From positions 1-37,147 of the forward strand of contig LSSL01004092.1 of NCBI GenBank assembly GCA_001953115.1: a DNA stretch of 37,147 bases, read 5' to 3'. A program made the translations under genes and the position numbers. Below the pieces are notes generated by a model, which saw nothing but the letters and a program-made list of their open reading frames with translations, had not been told where the DNA came from and did not search any database. Of this stretch, positions 11,693-22,559 are shown piece after piece. The number at the start of each line of letters is the position of its first letter. Positions within the stretch are counted from its first letter, which is position 1. Source of the stretch: Smittium mucronatum (taxonomy: Eukaryota; Kickxellomycota; Harpellomycetes; Harpellales; Legeriomycetaceae).

Positions 11693-14226
11693 TTAAAAAA
11701 TTCTAACATATAATTTGAAAGAACGATCAAAGTTTATTTAGATTTTAGTTAAACATGGTAAATTTTAATGGTTACTACCTCCTTTTTTTATACATCCATT
11801 TCGATTCAAAGGGGGTCATGATTTTAATACTCAACACATTAATTCGTAAAAAATCTAAACAGATATTCAATTAATATTCTTCTAAAATAAATATACTGAT
11901 AATAAATTTAAAATATTTCCGTTCTTAATATAAAAAAATAAAATTTTCAATTAGAAAATTCACACTTACACAGATATATAATTTTATTCAAAAAATTGAC
12001 AAAAAAATGGATATTTTAGTACTAAAACTAAATGTTCATTTTTTAAAAAATGTATTTAATAAATTTTAAATAATAAAATAGTATATTAAAATAATATTGA
12101 TTTTTTTAGAAAATTATTTATTCTGAACAAAATACATAAATTTATAGATAATATTTTTCTAGATTTTTTTTTTCAATTTTGAGGTACTTTCATATTTTCA
12201 TAAAACATATCAAGTTTACTTTTTTTTCAATATTTCTTAGCCTCAAATTAATTAAATGATACGTTTTCAAAAAAAAAAAATTTTACAAACTATTTTTTGG
12301 ATTGCTAAAGAGATATTTTACAAATTGGAAAACAGGATTATTTTCTCTTTTTAGACATCATCAGTTTAATTTAATTTGTTTTGATTTTTATTTCTAGAAA
12401 AAAAAAACCTTCAATTGTTCAAGTTTTAAAAACAGGATTATAAAATATGCTAAAAATAAATCCATCAAAAATGGCTCTATTAGCTATGCATTTTCTTTAA
12501 AATAGCTCTATTAATACGAAAAAAGCCCCAAAAATGAAAAAATAATAATAATCAAATAGAACCAAATGTTTATTTTATTAATATTTATACGCGCGGTAAT
12601 TTTTTTAGCTATTTTTAAGAAACATATCTTCAAAAAAATTAATCAAAGATAAAAAATTTAAAATTTTGATTAATAAGGGTAGAAAAAACCTATTTTGAAA
12701 TTTCATCATTTTAAGCTTCAGAATAATTTATTTGGGATATTTTTTCGTTTTAATAAAAATAGTTTATTTCATTTTTATCCTTTATAATTAAAGATATATA
12801 TAAAAAATATCTCTGAAGAAAAAAAAAAATAGAGATAGATTTAATTTTTTGAAAAAAAAAAAAGCAGATTTAAAAAAGTAAAAAAATAGAATTTTTTTTT
12901 GGTATTTTGTATAGAAGTGGTGTATAGAACCACGAAATTTATTAACAAATTTCACTAAATATCGGCATTATTTTAGCATCAATTTTTTTTTTAAATTTTT
13001 TTAAACTAGAATGAGAATAAATTAATATTTTTTATTCTTTTTGGATCTTCTATAAAAACTAAAATTAAAATATGAACAGTAATACTATTTGCTTTATTTT
13101 AAAATATCAAAATATACGAGTAATTGAACTCTTACATTTTTCTTTCTTTAATGATAGATATTTAGATATTACATTTTCTTTTTTAAATGATGTTTTTTTA
13201 AATTAATTTATAGCGAAATATGCCAATACTAAGCTCTAATATACACCATATTTATAAATATTAGGTTTAAAATCATTTAAAACTCTTTGATTCATCAATT
13301 GAGTATATGTATTATTATTTTAAAAAAATGGGCTGTGCTAGAAAAAAAAAGATTAAACCTATTTTTTTCTATTTGAAAATTTTTTTCCTGAATCTAATCA
13401 ATTTAAGTTTAAGTGTAAAAAGAATAGAAATTGATGTGTTTTTTTTTTAAAAACTTAGTAGAATGAAGTTTATAATTATGTTTTTTTAAATAGAGCTCCC
13501 CAAATTATCTTGATTTTTTTAAAAAATAAAATGCTTTGAAAATAAATAAACAAAACTTCATTTCTTAAATTTTTCTTATTTATTTCATAAAAAATGTTGA
13601 GAATTATTGCTGATAGGTGCAGAATAAAAAAAATTAGTGATATTTGGATAAATTTAATTTTGATCAACACTACCTTTATTGTTTTTTTTTATTTACACGA
13701 ATATCAATTTGTTTAAATCTTTAAAAACAATAGTTCACAAATAAAAATATATATTATTTATGCATTTTTTATATTTGATTTTTTTGGATTACTAGAGGTG
13801 GAATTTTTTTTTCGATTTTCGGATCTAGGAATAAATTTTAATTTTAATAATGATTATTTGTTTGTTGGTTTTTATTGTATATTTTCATTTTTTAAAAAAA
13901 AATTTAACTTTTTACCCATCTTTCAATATTTTAGGAAATTCATCTTCGTTTTCTTACTTTTTCGACTTTAGAAAATAAAAAACTTAAATAAGTTCCCTAT
14001 AATAGATAGTTTTTTTAAATTTTTTTTAAAAAAGAAAATAATGAATGTTTTTATTTAATTTAGCTTGGAAATAAGTATCAACTTTAAGATGTATTAAAAT
14101 CGCATTATTAAACATATTACGTTGTTTAAGAATTCGATAATTTAAAGTTAACTTTGATTTTTTTTTAAAAAATATAAAAACTTGAAAGTTCCATTTTGAG
14201 TATGGTTTATTTTTATAATTTTTTTT

Positions 14227-14246
14227 ATTTGATTTGATTTGATTTG
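14227..14246. repeat. Short tandem repeat (TTTGA)n
   Basis: About four tandem copies of a 5-base ATTTG unit, ending in GGGG. Confidence 0.6.
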
Positions 14247-14677
14247 GGGTTAATTTTTCATTGGATTTTTTTAAAAAAATTTATCTAAAATTCGCTACAA
14301 CAGATTATCCAAATTATTAGTTAAAAATTTTCGATTTTTTTCTATTATTATGAAATTTTAGATAATTTTTTATAATAAATACATGTTATATTATTCTTAT
14401 TTTAACATATTACATACATATTCTATAGAAAGGTTTTTTTTAAATTAATAAATCACGATAATCGAATAAAATACACTTTTTTCTTTTGAAAAATAAAAAA
14501 TAATTTTGAAATCTTACTCATCCGGTAGCTCTAAATGAGCTTATTGGATAGTTTTTTTAAACGAAAATTTGGTTTTTTAGGCATTATAGTGTTAGGATAC
14601 GCATTTTCGTCCTATTTATAGTTAAACTCATTATATTTTTTGATAATCTCAACACGTTTGAAGATCTTTCTTAGTCA

Positions 14678-14847
14678 TTTATTAGTTCAGTTGAGCTAGG
14701 TTGTCATTTATTTGGTTTTTGTTGGAATTATTTTTATATTTTTCGTTTTTAGTTTTACCGGTCTTGTTTTATTTAGTTTTGTATTTTATTTTAGTACTTT
14801 TAGTGGACTGGGATCATTCCTGTTAACCCAAGTTTATTAGTTCAGTT
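14678..14847. repeat. 15-bp direct repeats flanking a 140-bp segment
   Basis: TTTATTAGTTCAGTT occurs at 14678-14692 and again at 14833-14847. The exact pair could be the target-site duplication of a short insertion (14693-14832), but no poly(A) tail or terminal inverted repeat supports that. Confidence 0.35.
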
Positions 14848-14879
14848 AATCTATCGCCTAGTGAATGCTTTCTTGAACA

Positions 14880-15430
14880 TTAGTTGGTCGATTCCGGAAC
14901 TTGCATTTATGGGGGTTTCCCAGAAGTTGCTGCTTGGAAGGAAGTAGTGGAAGATAGAGATAAATATTCTTGAGTATAGATATCTACTGAAGTATCTGCG
15001 AATGAAAATGTCTTAATCGCATCTGTAAACCTGGATATATTTCAGTAATGTAAGACCTTGTATCTTATTTGCCGGGATTTTTGTTAAGTTCCGATCCCGA
15101 CCCCGAGGTAAGGTTCTCGCCTGTTGTTTCTACCGCGGGGGCTATACAAAAAATTATTTTTTGTAAGCTCAAGGATCAGTTGGATAATTGTGAATAGTAG
15201 GAGTGGTGGAGCAATACCTGCCCTAAAGTCTCTGCCGGATGAGAGCGATATGCGCATCAGTGATGATTCACTTAGCACTTCCTCACATTTGACCGCATGG
15301 TAACAGTTTCGAAGCGAGGATTTATTAAGGTCTAACCGATATATAAAGTCAGCTAACAAAACTATCAAAGAATTATCGATAAGTTTTAACGCATCAGAAT
15401 AATCCGATAAAAATATAATTTTGTCCAATA
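14880..15430 (+). mobile_element. Decayed coding repeat, copy 2
   Basis: This GC-richer patch in a desert matches 6125-6660 in order and orientation, with the clearest block from TTAAGTTCCG at 15084-15093. Plus-strand frames give GGFPEVAAWKEVVEDRDKYS, then ISTEVSANENVL, then RFSPVVSTAGAIQKIIF. A longer open stretch includes GGAIPALKSLPDESDMRISD and FRSEDLLRSNRYIKSANKT. The pieces lie in different frames separated by stops, so the copy is dead. It is better preserved than copy 1. A 114-codon minus-strand open frame at 15084-15428 overlaps it; I treat that as a shadow because the similarity between copies follows plus-strand frames. The family is not recognised. Confidence 0.5.
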
Positions 15431-15807
15431 TTTTAAAAAATCATTCTGCATACCCTATGGTATTTTAGATTCCCTATATTTTTTGAGATTTTTGTTAATA
15501 CTACACAAAAATTTTAACTTTTTTGATTAATTAATTTTATATTTGATTTAAGACATAAAGGAATAATAGCTATCAATAACTATTGATTTAGGCACCACAA
15601 TTACGGCATAAGTCTACACAATATTTTCTAAGACCAAAAAAAAACATTTACAGGCTCATTTTTTAGAAACTCAAAACTATAAATTAATTTCCTTCAATAT
15701 AACAACTCAATAAAAAACAACTATGGTATTACAGAGTGGCAGCTTTTGTATATACAGTTTATCAGTAAAATTTGGGGATATATTCTGGTCAAATAAATTA
15801 ATGTCTT

Positions 15808-15826
15808 GTGGGGAGAGGGGGGGGGG
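15808..15826. repeat. G-tract island
   Basis: G runs split by single T or A bases and ending in ten G, in an otherwise AT-rich region. Confidence 0.5.
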
Positions 15827-16831
15827 CAAATTGATTTTTCTACATCCTTCATAAACATTTTACTTATTCGGAACTTTATTTATTTTTTAATATTTTCAAA
15901 AAGTGGAGATCGAGGATTTGCGTACAGTTTTATCAATCAATATTTTTTTTATCAGGCAATTATATACAGATATTATTATAAAATTACATACTGTAAAATC
16001 CATAATTATAAGATACTATCTATTTTAGCTGAAATCCACTATTTTAAAAATTGAAACAGTCTTTTTTCATGATTAAAAATGATTTTAACACATTTCCCAA
16101 TCGATTTATGATTATGACTCATATTTTTAACTTATATTACCCTTTAATTGTAATTTATAAGATTCCAATTGATTATAGAAAGAAGATTTGATACTTTTAC
16201 TCATATTTTCTTGGCCCTTTTTTCTTCATTAAAATATTACTCGATACGGTATAAACTTCTCTATAATATGCTAAATACATAAATTTTTTATTCTACCTTT
16301 GTATCTCAACTGAGATCTCTTCATTGGAAAAAAATTTTAATTTTAATTTTTTTTGTTTTATAGTTTCAAATTGAAAATTTACTAAACACTCCGTTTCTAT
16401 AAACTGTAAAAAAACGAGTTTGATAAGAAAGAATTTTAGTTGATATTATTTCCATAATTTTTAAAATTGTGATATACATTTACTATTTAGGATTTATATA
16501 CTTTAAATTTAATCTTTTATAACTCATCATTTTTTTTCACAAAACAAATAAGTATTATTTTTCATTTGATAAATATCTAACATAATAAAATCTCTTTGAA
16601 ATAAAATTATGTATAAATAAAAAATTGATAAGAGATGGTTCATTTTTTAAGGATTTGAATAGTAAAATAGGGTGTTTAAATATAAAAAAAATATCCTCTT
16701 ATTATGAAAGAAACATGAAATGAATTTTGAAACCTATAAAAATCAGGTTTAAAGATTTCCTTTTATTTTTTATTTTTATTTATGCGAAAATGAAATAACA
16801 ATTAAAGGTACTTAATAATGAATTTACCTAA

Positions 16832-16894
16832 CCCCCCCCATATATTAACACTAAACTTATTAAATTTTTTAGTTGAGCCCCCCCCCCCCTCCCC
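16832..16894. repeat. Paired C-tract islands
   Basis: Eight C at 16832-16839, and a C run with one T at 16878-16894, separated by AT sequence. They are the opposite-strand form of the G islands elsewhere. Confidence 0.5.
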
Positions 16895-17504
16895 AATATT
16901 ATTCTTGTTAAAAATTCTTGATGAAAATTTAGAGTAGCTCCCAACTTTTTGCACATGAAATATATTAAACTTAAAACAGCAAAAAGTGGAACTAATTTTA
17001 ATTATTTGTATTTTACACCCTTCAATGATTTTTTTCTTCCTGCCATGATAAGGTTATTTATATACTTTTAAATAATCAAGAGAATTAAATAATTTAAATT
17101 TAAAAAATATTGAAATATACCTATTTTATATTTCATTAATAATGGTAGTTGCCCCATAAAGGAAATGTTTTCCCATCAAAAGCAAAGATATTTCTCGTTA
17201 GTTAACATATAAATAGTGTTTAAAAAACCAAAACAAATATTATTGTTTGTGACCCTATATTAATAAAAGAATATCGTTGATACTGATTGAGAACATACTT
17301 TTTTAGTTTGAAAATATCATCTGATTTTATAATTAAAAAAATAATTAGTACACTGAAGCTTTAAAGAAAAATAATTGAAAAAAGTATTTTCTTTAGCCAT
17401 TTTTGGCTTTTTATTGATTTTAAAGCAAATTCTCTTAAAAAAGTTATAAAAAAGCATCGAATTTATTTATAGGGATTAAAAAGGATATTGATTAATACAA
17501 GGAT

Positions 17505-19211
17505 TCATAGCTCAACTTTATCATGTTTGCTAAGGTTAATTCCAGAATCATTATCTAGATGGGATAATTCCGAAGCAAGAGACTTATCAAAAACTTGATT
17601 ATTTCTGTCATCGGTAACTTTTAAAGTTTTAGTAACGTGCCCGGAAGTATTTAAGATGAAACTGGAATCTACATCGGTTTTTTGCTTTTTATGATTATGA
17701 TTGGATCCTGGTATATTAGAGAGGGATTGAGCTAACGAACCAGATCCATCCAGTAATAGTCCCGTTGAATGATAGAGCCCACTTTCGCCAGCGATATAAT
17801 CTTGGGAGGTTCTACATAAAGAAAATAATTTAATTTCATAAATCATAAATATTAACAGGTTAATTTTCTAAATTAAGATTTTTACGAAATAAAAAATTAC
17901 TCTTGAAAAAGATTCTCAACGGAGTTGGAAGAATGGGAATTTTTATCCACGAAGGCATCTTTATCGGGATAAATTTTCTTAGATGAGCCAGAAAAAGAGG
18001 ATAGCATTGCAATCGGTGAAATCGAGGCCAAAATAACAGAGGTGATGGTTGGTATAGCTTGAATAGTATTTGATTCCGTATTTAATGGAGTGGATGTTGG
18101 AGTTATGAATATCGTTTGGGTGATTTTAGCATTTTGGGATTTGTAGTTTAAAAAACTGGGCAAAAAAGGAATCCAGATCCTTTTTCTTATTATATTTAAT
18201 GCGACGATTGAGAAAAAAATAAAGGCAAGAGCCATTAGAACCCTATCAACCCAATCCGCGCGTTCAAGTTCAGTTAGAAGCCGTTTCGTCATCGATAGCA
18301 GGAAATTGATGTTTTCGTGTTGTTCTTTATTCTTAACCAGTAGCCGGGAAGATTCCTCTGAAATTTTTTCATAAGTTAAACAAAAAATTAAGATTTTAGT
18401 TATAATGTGGGTGAATGAAAAAAGTTATGTGAGTGATTCTTTTACCAAGGGCAGTGACATTACTGACACTAACTTCGAGCTCTCTATTCATTAGCTGAGC
18501 AGTTTCCCTTAATGCCTGAGTAGCATCTTGAGCAGCATCTAAAACCTTGTTTTCTGACCTGAGAATGAAATAAATAAATCACTATTGAGAAAGTATTTCA
18601 GAAGAAAAATATTCAGTTTAATCTACCTTGCTTTATTTTTTCTGTATTCTGAAGGAGTGATAGAACCGGAGAGAAGAGCTTCCCTTTCAGAATTGAATTT
18701 TCTAGCTCTATTTACTTTGTTTTGCAATATGGCTTCTCTGAATCCCTTTCTGGACCTAATTATAATAACTATTATTTATAAAAAGGACTTTTAAATGAAG
18801 TTCTTTTCATTCCTGTAGTATCAATTCTTACCTTTTTAATTCGGAATTTTTTTCTAATATGTATTCTTTTACATCAATGTCTACTCCTTCAAAATTTCCT
18901 GAGAAAACAGGATCCCATTCAGAATCAAGTATCTAAGAAATTAATTGAGTAAATATTCAAAGGATTGGATATTATAATACTTTTTTCGACCGAATATTGT
19001 AAAATAAGGAACTATATTGATGATTAGGCATAAAAAAACTATTTTTAAAACTGGTATAAAATACCTTGATTTCATCTTGGAGCTCCCTTATAAGATCTTG
19101 GATTTCTTCAATCAGATCTTGTCTTTGGGATTCAGGACCAATGAACTCGTATAAGTCGTCAATTTTTTGAAAAGTGTATTCGAATCTTTCGTCTAATTCT
19201 TCAATATCCAT
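17505..19211 (-). CDS. SEC20: SEC20-type Qb-SNARE with KVEL C-terminus, six exons
   Basis: Sec20 is the ER SNARE that accepts COPI vesicles returning from the Golgi, together with Ufe1, Use1 and Sec22 and the Dsl1 tether. Minus-strand exons are 19211-19065, 18932-18832, 18755-18627, 18558-18446, 18357-17901 and 17811-17505. Introns are 132, 76, 68, 88 and 89 nt, and all phases agree (417 residues). An in-frame TAA at 19224-19226 supports the start. Residues 1-82 are acidic and helical. The SNARE region begins at SENKVLDAAQDATQALRETA (127-146) and runs to the membrane. RADWVDRV leads into a transmembrane segment at about 203-220, followed by RKRIW, as in the Sec20/BNIP1 family. The tail of about 197 residues is Ser/Thr/Asn-rich with three N-glycosylation sequons. 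It ends HDKVEL, an ER-retrieval-like signal; yeast Sec20 ends HDEL. A weaker hydrophobic stretch at 264-285 could complicate topology. Confidence 0.9.
17812..17900 (-). other. SEC20 last intron (decides the C-terminus)
   Basis: The donor GTAATT overlaps an in-frame GAG TAA. If the intron is retained, translation stops after ..NLFQE at 17897. If it is removed (acceptor TTATGTAG), GA plus A makes Glu and a further 102 residues follow, ending in KVEL. Consensus splice sites, matching phase and non-random downstream codons favour removal. Confidence 0.8.
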
Positions 19212-19321
19212 TTTTTGATTGATTTATGCCGAGTTGTTATTGAGGAACTATGCTATGAATATAATACCAGTATTGCATTTGCTTTTCTGTTTTAGTACAC
19301 TATCATAATTTTGGTTCAATA

Positions 19322-19654
19322 TTAAGCTTCAAGTTGAGCTAATAGATTGTTTTCAGAAATAAACTCAGCTCGAGCTAGTTGGTGTGATTGTTGAATCATG
19401 TCCAATAATACCTCAGAAATGATGTGTGGGATATGATTTCGCCAATATATTGGAAATTTGTCCATTTGTGTATAAAAGAACAGATCATCAGTGGCTCCAT
19501 TTAAGCAAAACCAGTTCCAATTGCTAATTATAGAATTCAAAATATCGGATCCTAAAAGCAATTGGGTTATTTCGTTTGAAAATCTATGAATTGTGATTAT
19601 TATCCTCACTGTATAATACAAGTGCCAATAAATTTTGTTATGCTCAGTACCCAC
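19322..19654 (-). CDS. Unidentified ORF, probably the 3' exon of a small gene
   Basis: A 110-codon frame is open on the minus strand between SEC20 and ARP1 and ends in TAA 110 bp before the SEC20 start. It has no ATG at its left end. Its amino-acid mix (three Trp, His, Pro; for example NWNWFCLNGATDDLFFYTQM) and GC are more coding-like than chance frames here. One possible acceptor is ATTCATAG at 19584, giving an exon 19583-19322 joined through a GTATCA donor at 19683 to a small upstream exon 19710-19684; the phases agree but no start codon was found. The first internal ATG would leave about 48 residues. The end, about HIISEVLLDMIQQSHQLARA onward, looks helical. I do not recognise the family and assign no function. 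Confidence 0.4.
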   Translation of the reverse strand: MGTEHNKIYWHLYYTVRIIITIHRFSNEITQLLLGSDILNSIISNWNWFCLNGATDDLFFYTQMDKFPIYWRNHIPHIISEVLLDMIQQSHQLARAEFISENNLLAQLEA

Positions 19655-19921
19655 AAAATTTATTGGTTAAGCGAATTTGATACATATTCAACCAGAAGCC
19701 AACAATCGAACTGTCAACAGGAGAAAGTCAACTAGCTACTTTTGTTAAGAGTATAGCAAAATAGAACATAATAAACACTCTTGGGATTTCATTACAGCAG
19801 AGAAAATCTCAAAAGACTATCTCAGTCTTCATATCGTTCAGGTCCCAGATTGCATTTGATTTTTTCTCTTTCATTAATATTTAGCAAAGCTTAGGCATTT
19901 TCATACTTCTTTCTAAGCTTA
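19655..19921. other. Shared upstream region of ARP1 and the unidentified minus-strand ORF
   Basis: This intergenic stretch of about 270 bp is less AT-rich than the deserts. It should hold the ARP1 promoter and possibly the 5' end of the divergent minus-strand gene. A short minus-strand frame starting with ATG at 19874 (MKEKKSNAIWDLNDMKTEI) looks coding-like, but reaches TGA before any GTA donor, so I could not link it. Confidence 0.3.
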
Positions 19922-21515
19922 ATGGAGTATACAGACGTTTTAACTAACCAGCCAGTCGTTATAGACAATGTAAAATGCTTTTCATTTAATATTATATTTT
20001 AAAGACTATTCATATCTTTTTGATTTATCTATTTTACTTGATTGGATTCCATTTTAGGGATCTGGCGTAATCAAAGCAGGATTTGCGGGTGACGATCAAC
20101 CAAAATGTTATTTTCCATCAATGTAAGTAATTCTTAGTCGATCAGAAATAACGATCATTATTTTTCTTATCCTCGTTATTTTTTCAGCCCGTTTTTATTT
20201 TTTTAATTTTTTTTCTTTCCTTTTCTTTGGGGTCCCGAAATAGAGTTGGAAGACCCAAACATACCAGAATAATGGCTGGCGCTATTGAGGGTAACTATTT
20301 TGTGGGGAGAAAAGCCGAAGAATTAAGAGGGCTACTAAAAATAAATTATCCTGTTGAACATGGGGTGGTTAGGGATTGGGATGACATGGAAAAAATATGG
20401 TCTCACATTTATACAGAAGAGTTAAAAGCTCTGTCAGAAGATGTAAAAAACATTTTACAAATCATATTTTTCTATTGATTTTTACATAACAAGGTTCGAA
20501 TTTATACCTTTAAAAAACTTTAGCATCCAGTTCTATTGACTGAGGCGCCTTTGAATCCCGAAAAAAATCGAGACGTTGCTGCCCAAATATTTTTCGAAAC
20601 TTTTAATGTCCCTGCAATGTACCTCTCCATACAAGCTGTTTTGAGTTTATACGCTTCTGGTAGAACTACAGGAATGGTCCTCGATAGTGGTGATGGTGTT
20701 TCACATGCTGTTCCTGTGTTCGAGGGTTTCACTAATTCTCATGCAATTCAAAGAGTTGATTTAGCCGGTCGTGATGTTACAGATCATTTAAAAACTTTAT
20801 TATACAAATCTGGTCTTAGATTTGAAACTTCTGCCGAGTTTGAGATTGTTAGGCTGATTAAGGAAAAAACCAACTATGTCGCAGCAGATGTCAACTTGGA
20901 AATTAAAGAGGCTCGTAACATGCTATACTCTGTTTCCCACTTGGGACTTCCTCCAAATTTTACCACCCAAAACGACCAATCTGTTGGTATGTCTGATTCT
21001 CCAGACACATTCATCCTTCCCGATGGTTTGAAGATTAAACTTGGTCAAGAAAGATTTTTGGCTCCAGAAATACTGTTTAAGCCCGACTTGATTGGTCTTG
21101 AAGTCGAGGGCCTGCACGAATTGATTCTGAACTCAGTCAAGAAGTCTGATGTTGATTTGCGTAGCACTTTATTATCAAACATTGTGTTTAGCGGTGGTAA
21201 TACCCTGATGCGAGGATTCGGAAACAGAATGTTGAGTGAGATACGAAAAGCTAGCATTGCCGATACCAAAATTAAAATTTATGCCCCTCCAGAAAGAAAA
21301 TACTCCACCTGGATTGGGGGATCCATTCTAGCTTCTCTGAGTACATTTAAAAAGGTATTTTAGGTTTATTCTGTTAATTTTAATTCTTAATTTTTTGTTT
21401 CAATTACACATGTTTTCATTGATCTAATTGATAAATTTATTCTATCTCTTAGATGTGGGTTTCAGCCGAGGAATACCAAGACGATCCTTATATTATACAC
21501 AAAAAAATGTTCTAA
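19922..21515 (+). CDS. ARP1: Actin-related protein 1 (centractin, dynactin filament), five exons
   Basis: Arp1 forms the short actin-like filament of dynactin, the cofactor that links cytoplasmic dynein to cargo. Exons are 19922-19969, 20058-20122, 20244-20442, 20524-21354 and 21453-21515. Introns of 88, 121, 81 and 98 nt have GTA donors and AG acceptors, and phases agree through to TAA, giving 401 residues (about 376 in human). Motifs in order: [14 protein letters not shown] (15-28, phosphate loop 1), [45 protein letters not shown] and [11 protein letters not shown] (158-168, phosphate loop 2). [28 protein letters not shown] and a C-terminus with FKKMWVS follow. FKKMWVS, RPKH.R.MAGA and the dipeptide DS before GDG.SHAVP point to Arp1 rather than conventional actin. 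A stretch at about 230-266, before [10 protein letters not shown], is some 25 residues longer than in animal Arp1. Confidence 0.95.
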
Positions 21516-22360
21516 ACCCATGAAACTCTTTCTCGGACTGAATACAAAATATTAAGCCAACTTCTACTATTAGCAATTCATAGAATGGAACATTACACAA
21601 TATATTGCATAATATATTTATCTAAGTTTTTTAAATCTATTTTACACAAAGCACATACCATTTTTAACTTTTTATTTTTTTAAGAGTCAAATGTCAGATT
21701 TTATCGGTCAAACTCACTCATGTTTGGGTGGAATGAGTTTGAAAATTAACATTATTTAATTTTTTTGATTATTTCAAAGTTCTGTTATAATTTTCTGGCT
21801 AGATCTTTATTTCCCTAAATCAAAAATAAGATACTATTTTTAGTATTATCAGCCACAAGAATGGTGTATTCTCTAATCAAGATTGTTGAAAAATAACAAA
21901 TAAAAGATGTTGAACAGAATCAAAAGTTGGTAATAAGGGATCCGATTAAGAGTGAATGTGCTATTGTAAACCCATGCCATGCTTTGAATTTAAAATTTAC
22001 CTCTCATTTTAATTGCTTTAAGTTAAATGATATATAGTTAAAAAACGCTTTTCTGGTTATGGATGATAGTTTACTGTCATAAAGGAGAAAGTATCAGATC
22101 AATATATCAAGAAGTTTGCTTCTTTTTTTTTCCAGAATATTTTTTATTAAGTATTAGACAATATTATTAGCAAAAAAAAAAGAGAGAATAAGATGACTCT
22201 TCAATGAAAAATGGTTAATTTTTATAACAGCACGCATTCTTAGTTTGAAGTTAAACAAATGTATAGATTTTTGGTTGTTGATTAAAATGGCCGAAGTTTT
22301 TTACAAGGAATCTTCAAACACCGTTTTATGTAGAAATTCAAAACATATTATATTGTGATA
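21516..22360. other. Region downstream of ARP1
   Basis: AT-rich sequence without a recognisable gene. It contains a 9-bp inverted repeat, TCAAACTCA (21708-21716) and TGAGTTTGA (21734-21742), with a 17-base loop. This could form a hairpin in a transcript running past ARP1. Confidence 0.4.
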
Positions 22361-22371
22361 GAAGAATTCCA

Positions 22372-22390
22372 CCTCTCTCTCTCTCTCTCC
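22372..22390. repeat. (CT)n microsatellite
   Basis: About nine CT units in a pyrimidine-rich stretch. Confidence 0.8.
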
Positions 22391-22559
22391 ATTTTCTTTC
22401 CAAGAATTATTTTAATATGGGACATAAATTTTTTGAGATTTGATTTCCTTGAGTATATATCTTATTGTATCTAGATTCTTTTTCAAAAAAAATAAATTCC
22501 TAGATATAACGAGAGTCAAGAGACTTATATAAGTTATTTACTCACCCCGGAGATCAATA

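Larger units (their letters stand above)
11087..14560. other. AT-rich intergenic desert downstream of SUP35
   Basis: AATAAA at 11225-11230 is a candidate polyadenylation signal for SUP35, though such matches are common at this base composition. Beyond it I see homopolymer A and T runs, a G-tract island at 11671-11692, and a short TTTGA-type tandem repeat around 14227-14246. There is no recognisable gene. The 64-codon minus frame at 13476-13670 is Ile/Phe/Lys-rich and looks random. Confidence 0.55.
15431..17504. other. AT-rich intergenic desert upstream of the SEC20 cluster
   Basis: No gene is seen. The stretch holds G/C islands at 15808-15826, 16832-16839 and 16878-16894, of which the first is G-rich on the plus strand and the other two C-rich. 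The 82-codon open frame from 15806 begins inside the G island and has a Phe/Tyr/Ile composition typical of chance in this DNA. Confidence 0.5.

Noticed and set aside
15084..15428. 114-codon minus-strand open frame overlapping repeat copy 2
   Set aside because: The similarity to repeat copy 1 follows plus-strand frames, and the minus frame matches no family I know; it is probably an incidental frame in a GC-richer patch.
18585..18794. Plus-strand open frame of 69 codons across SEC20 exon 3
   Set aside because: It is the reverse shadow of the SEC20 exon and its introns; the minus strand carries the family motifs.
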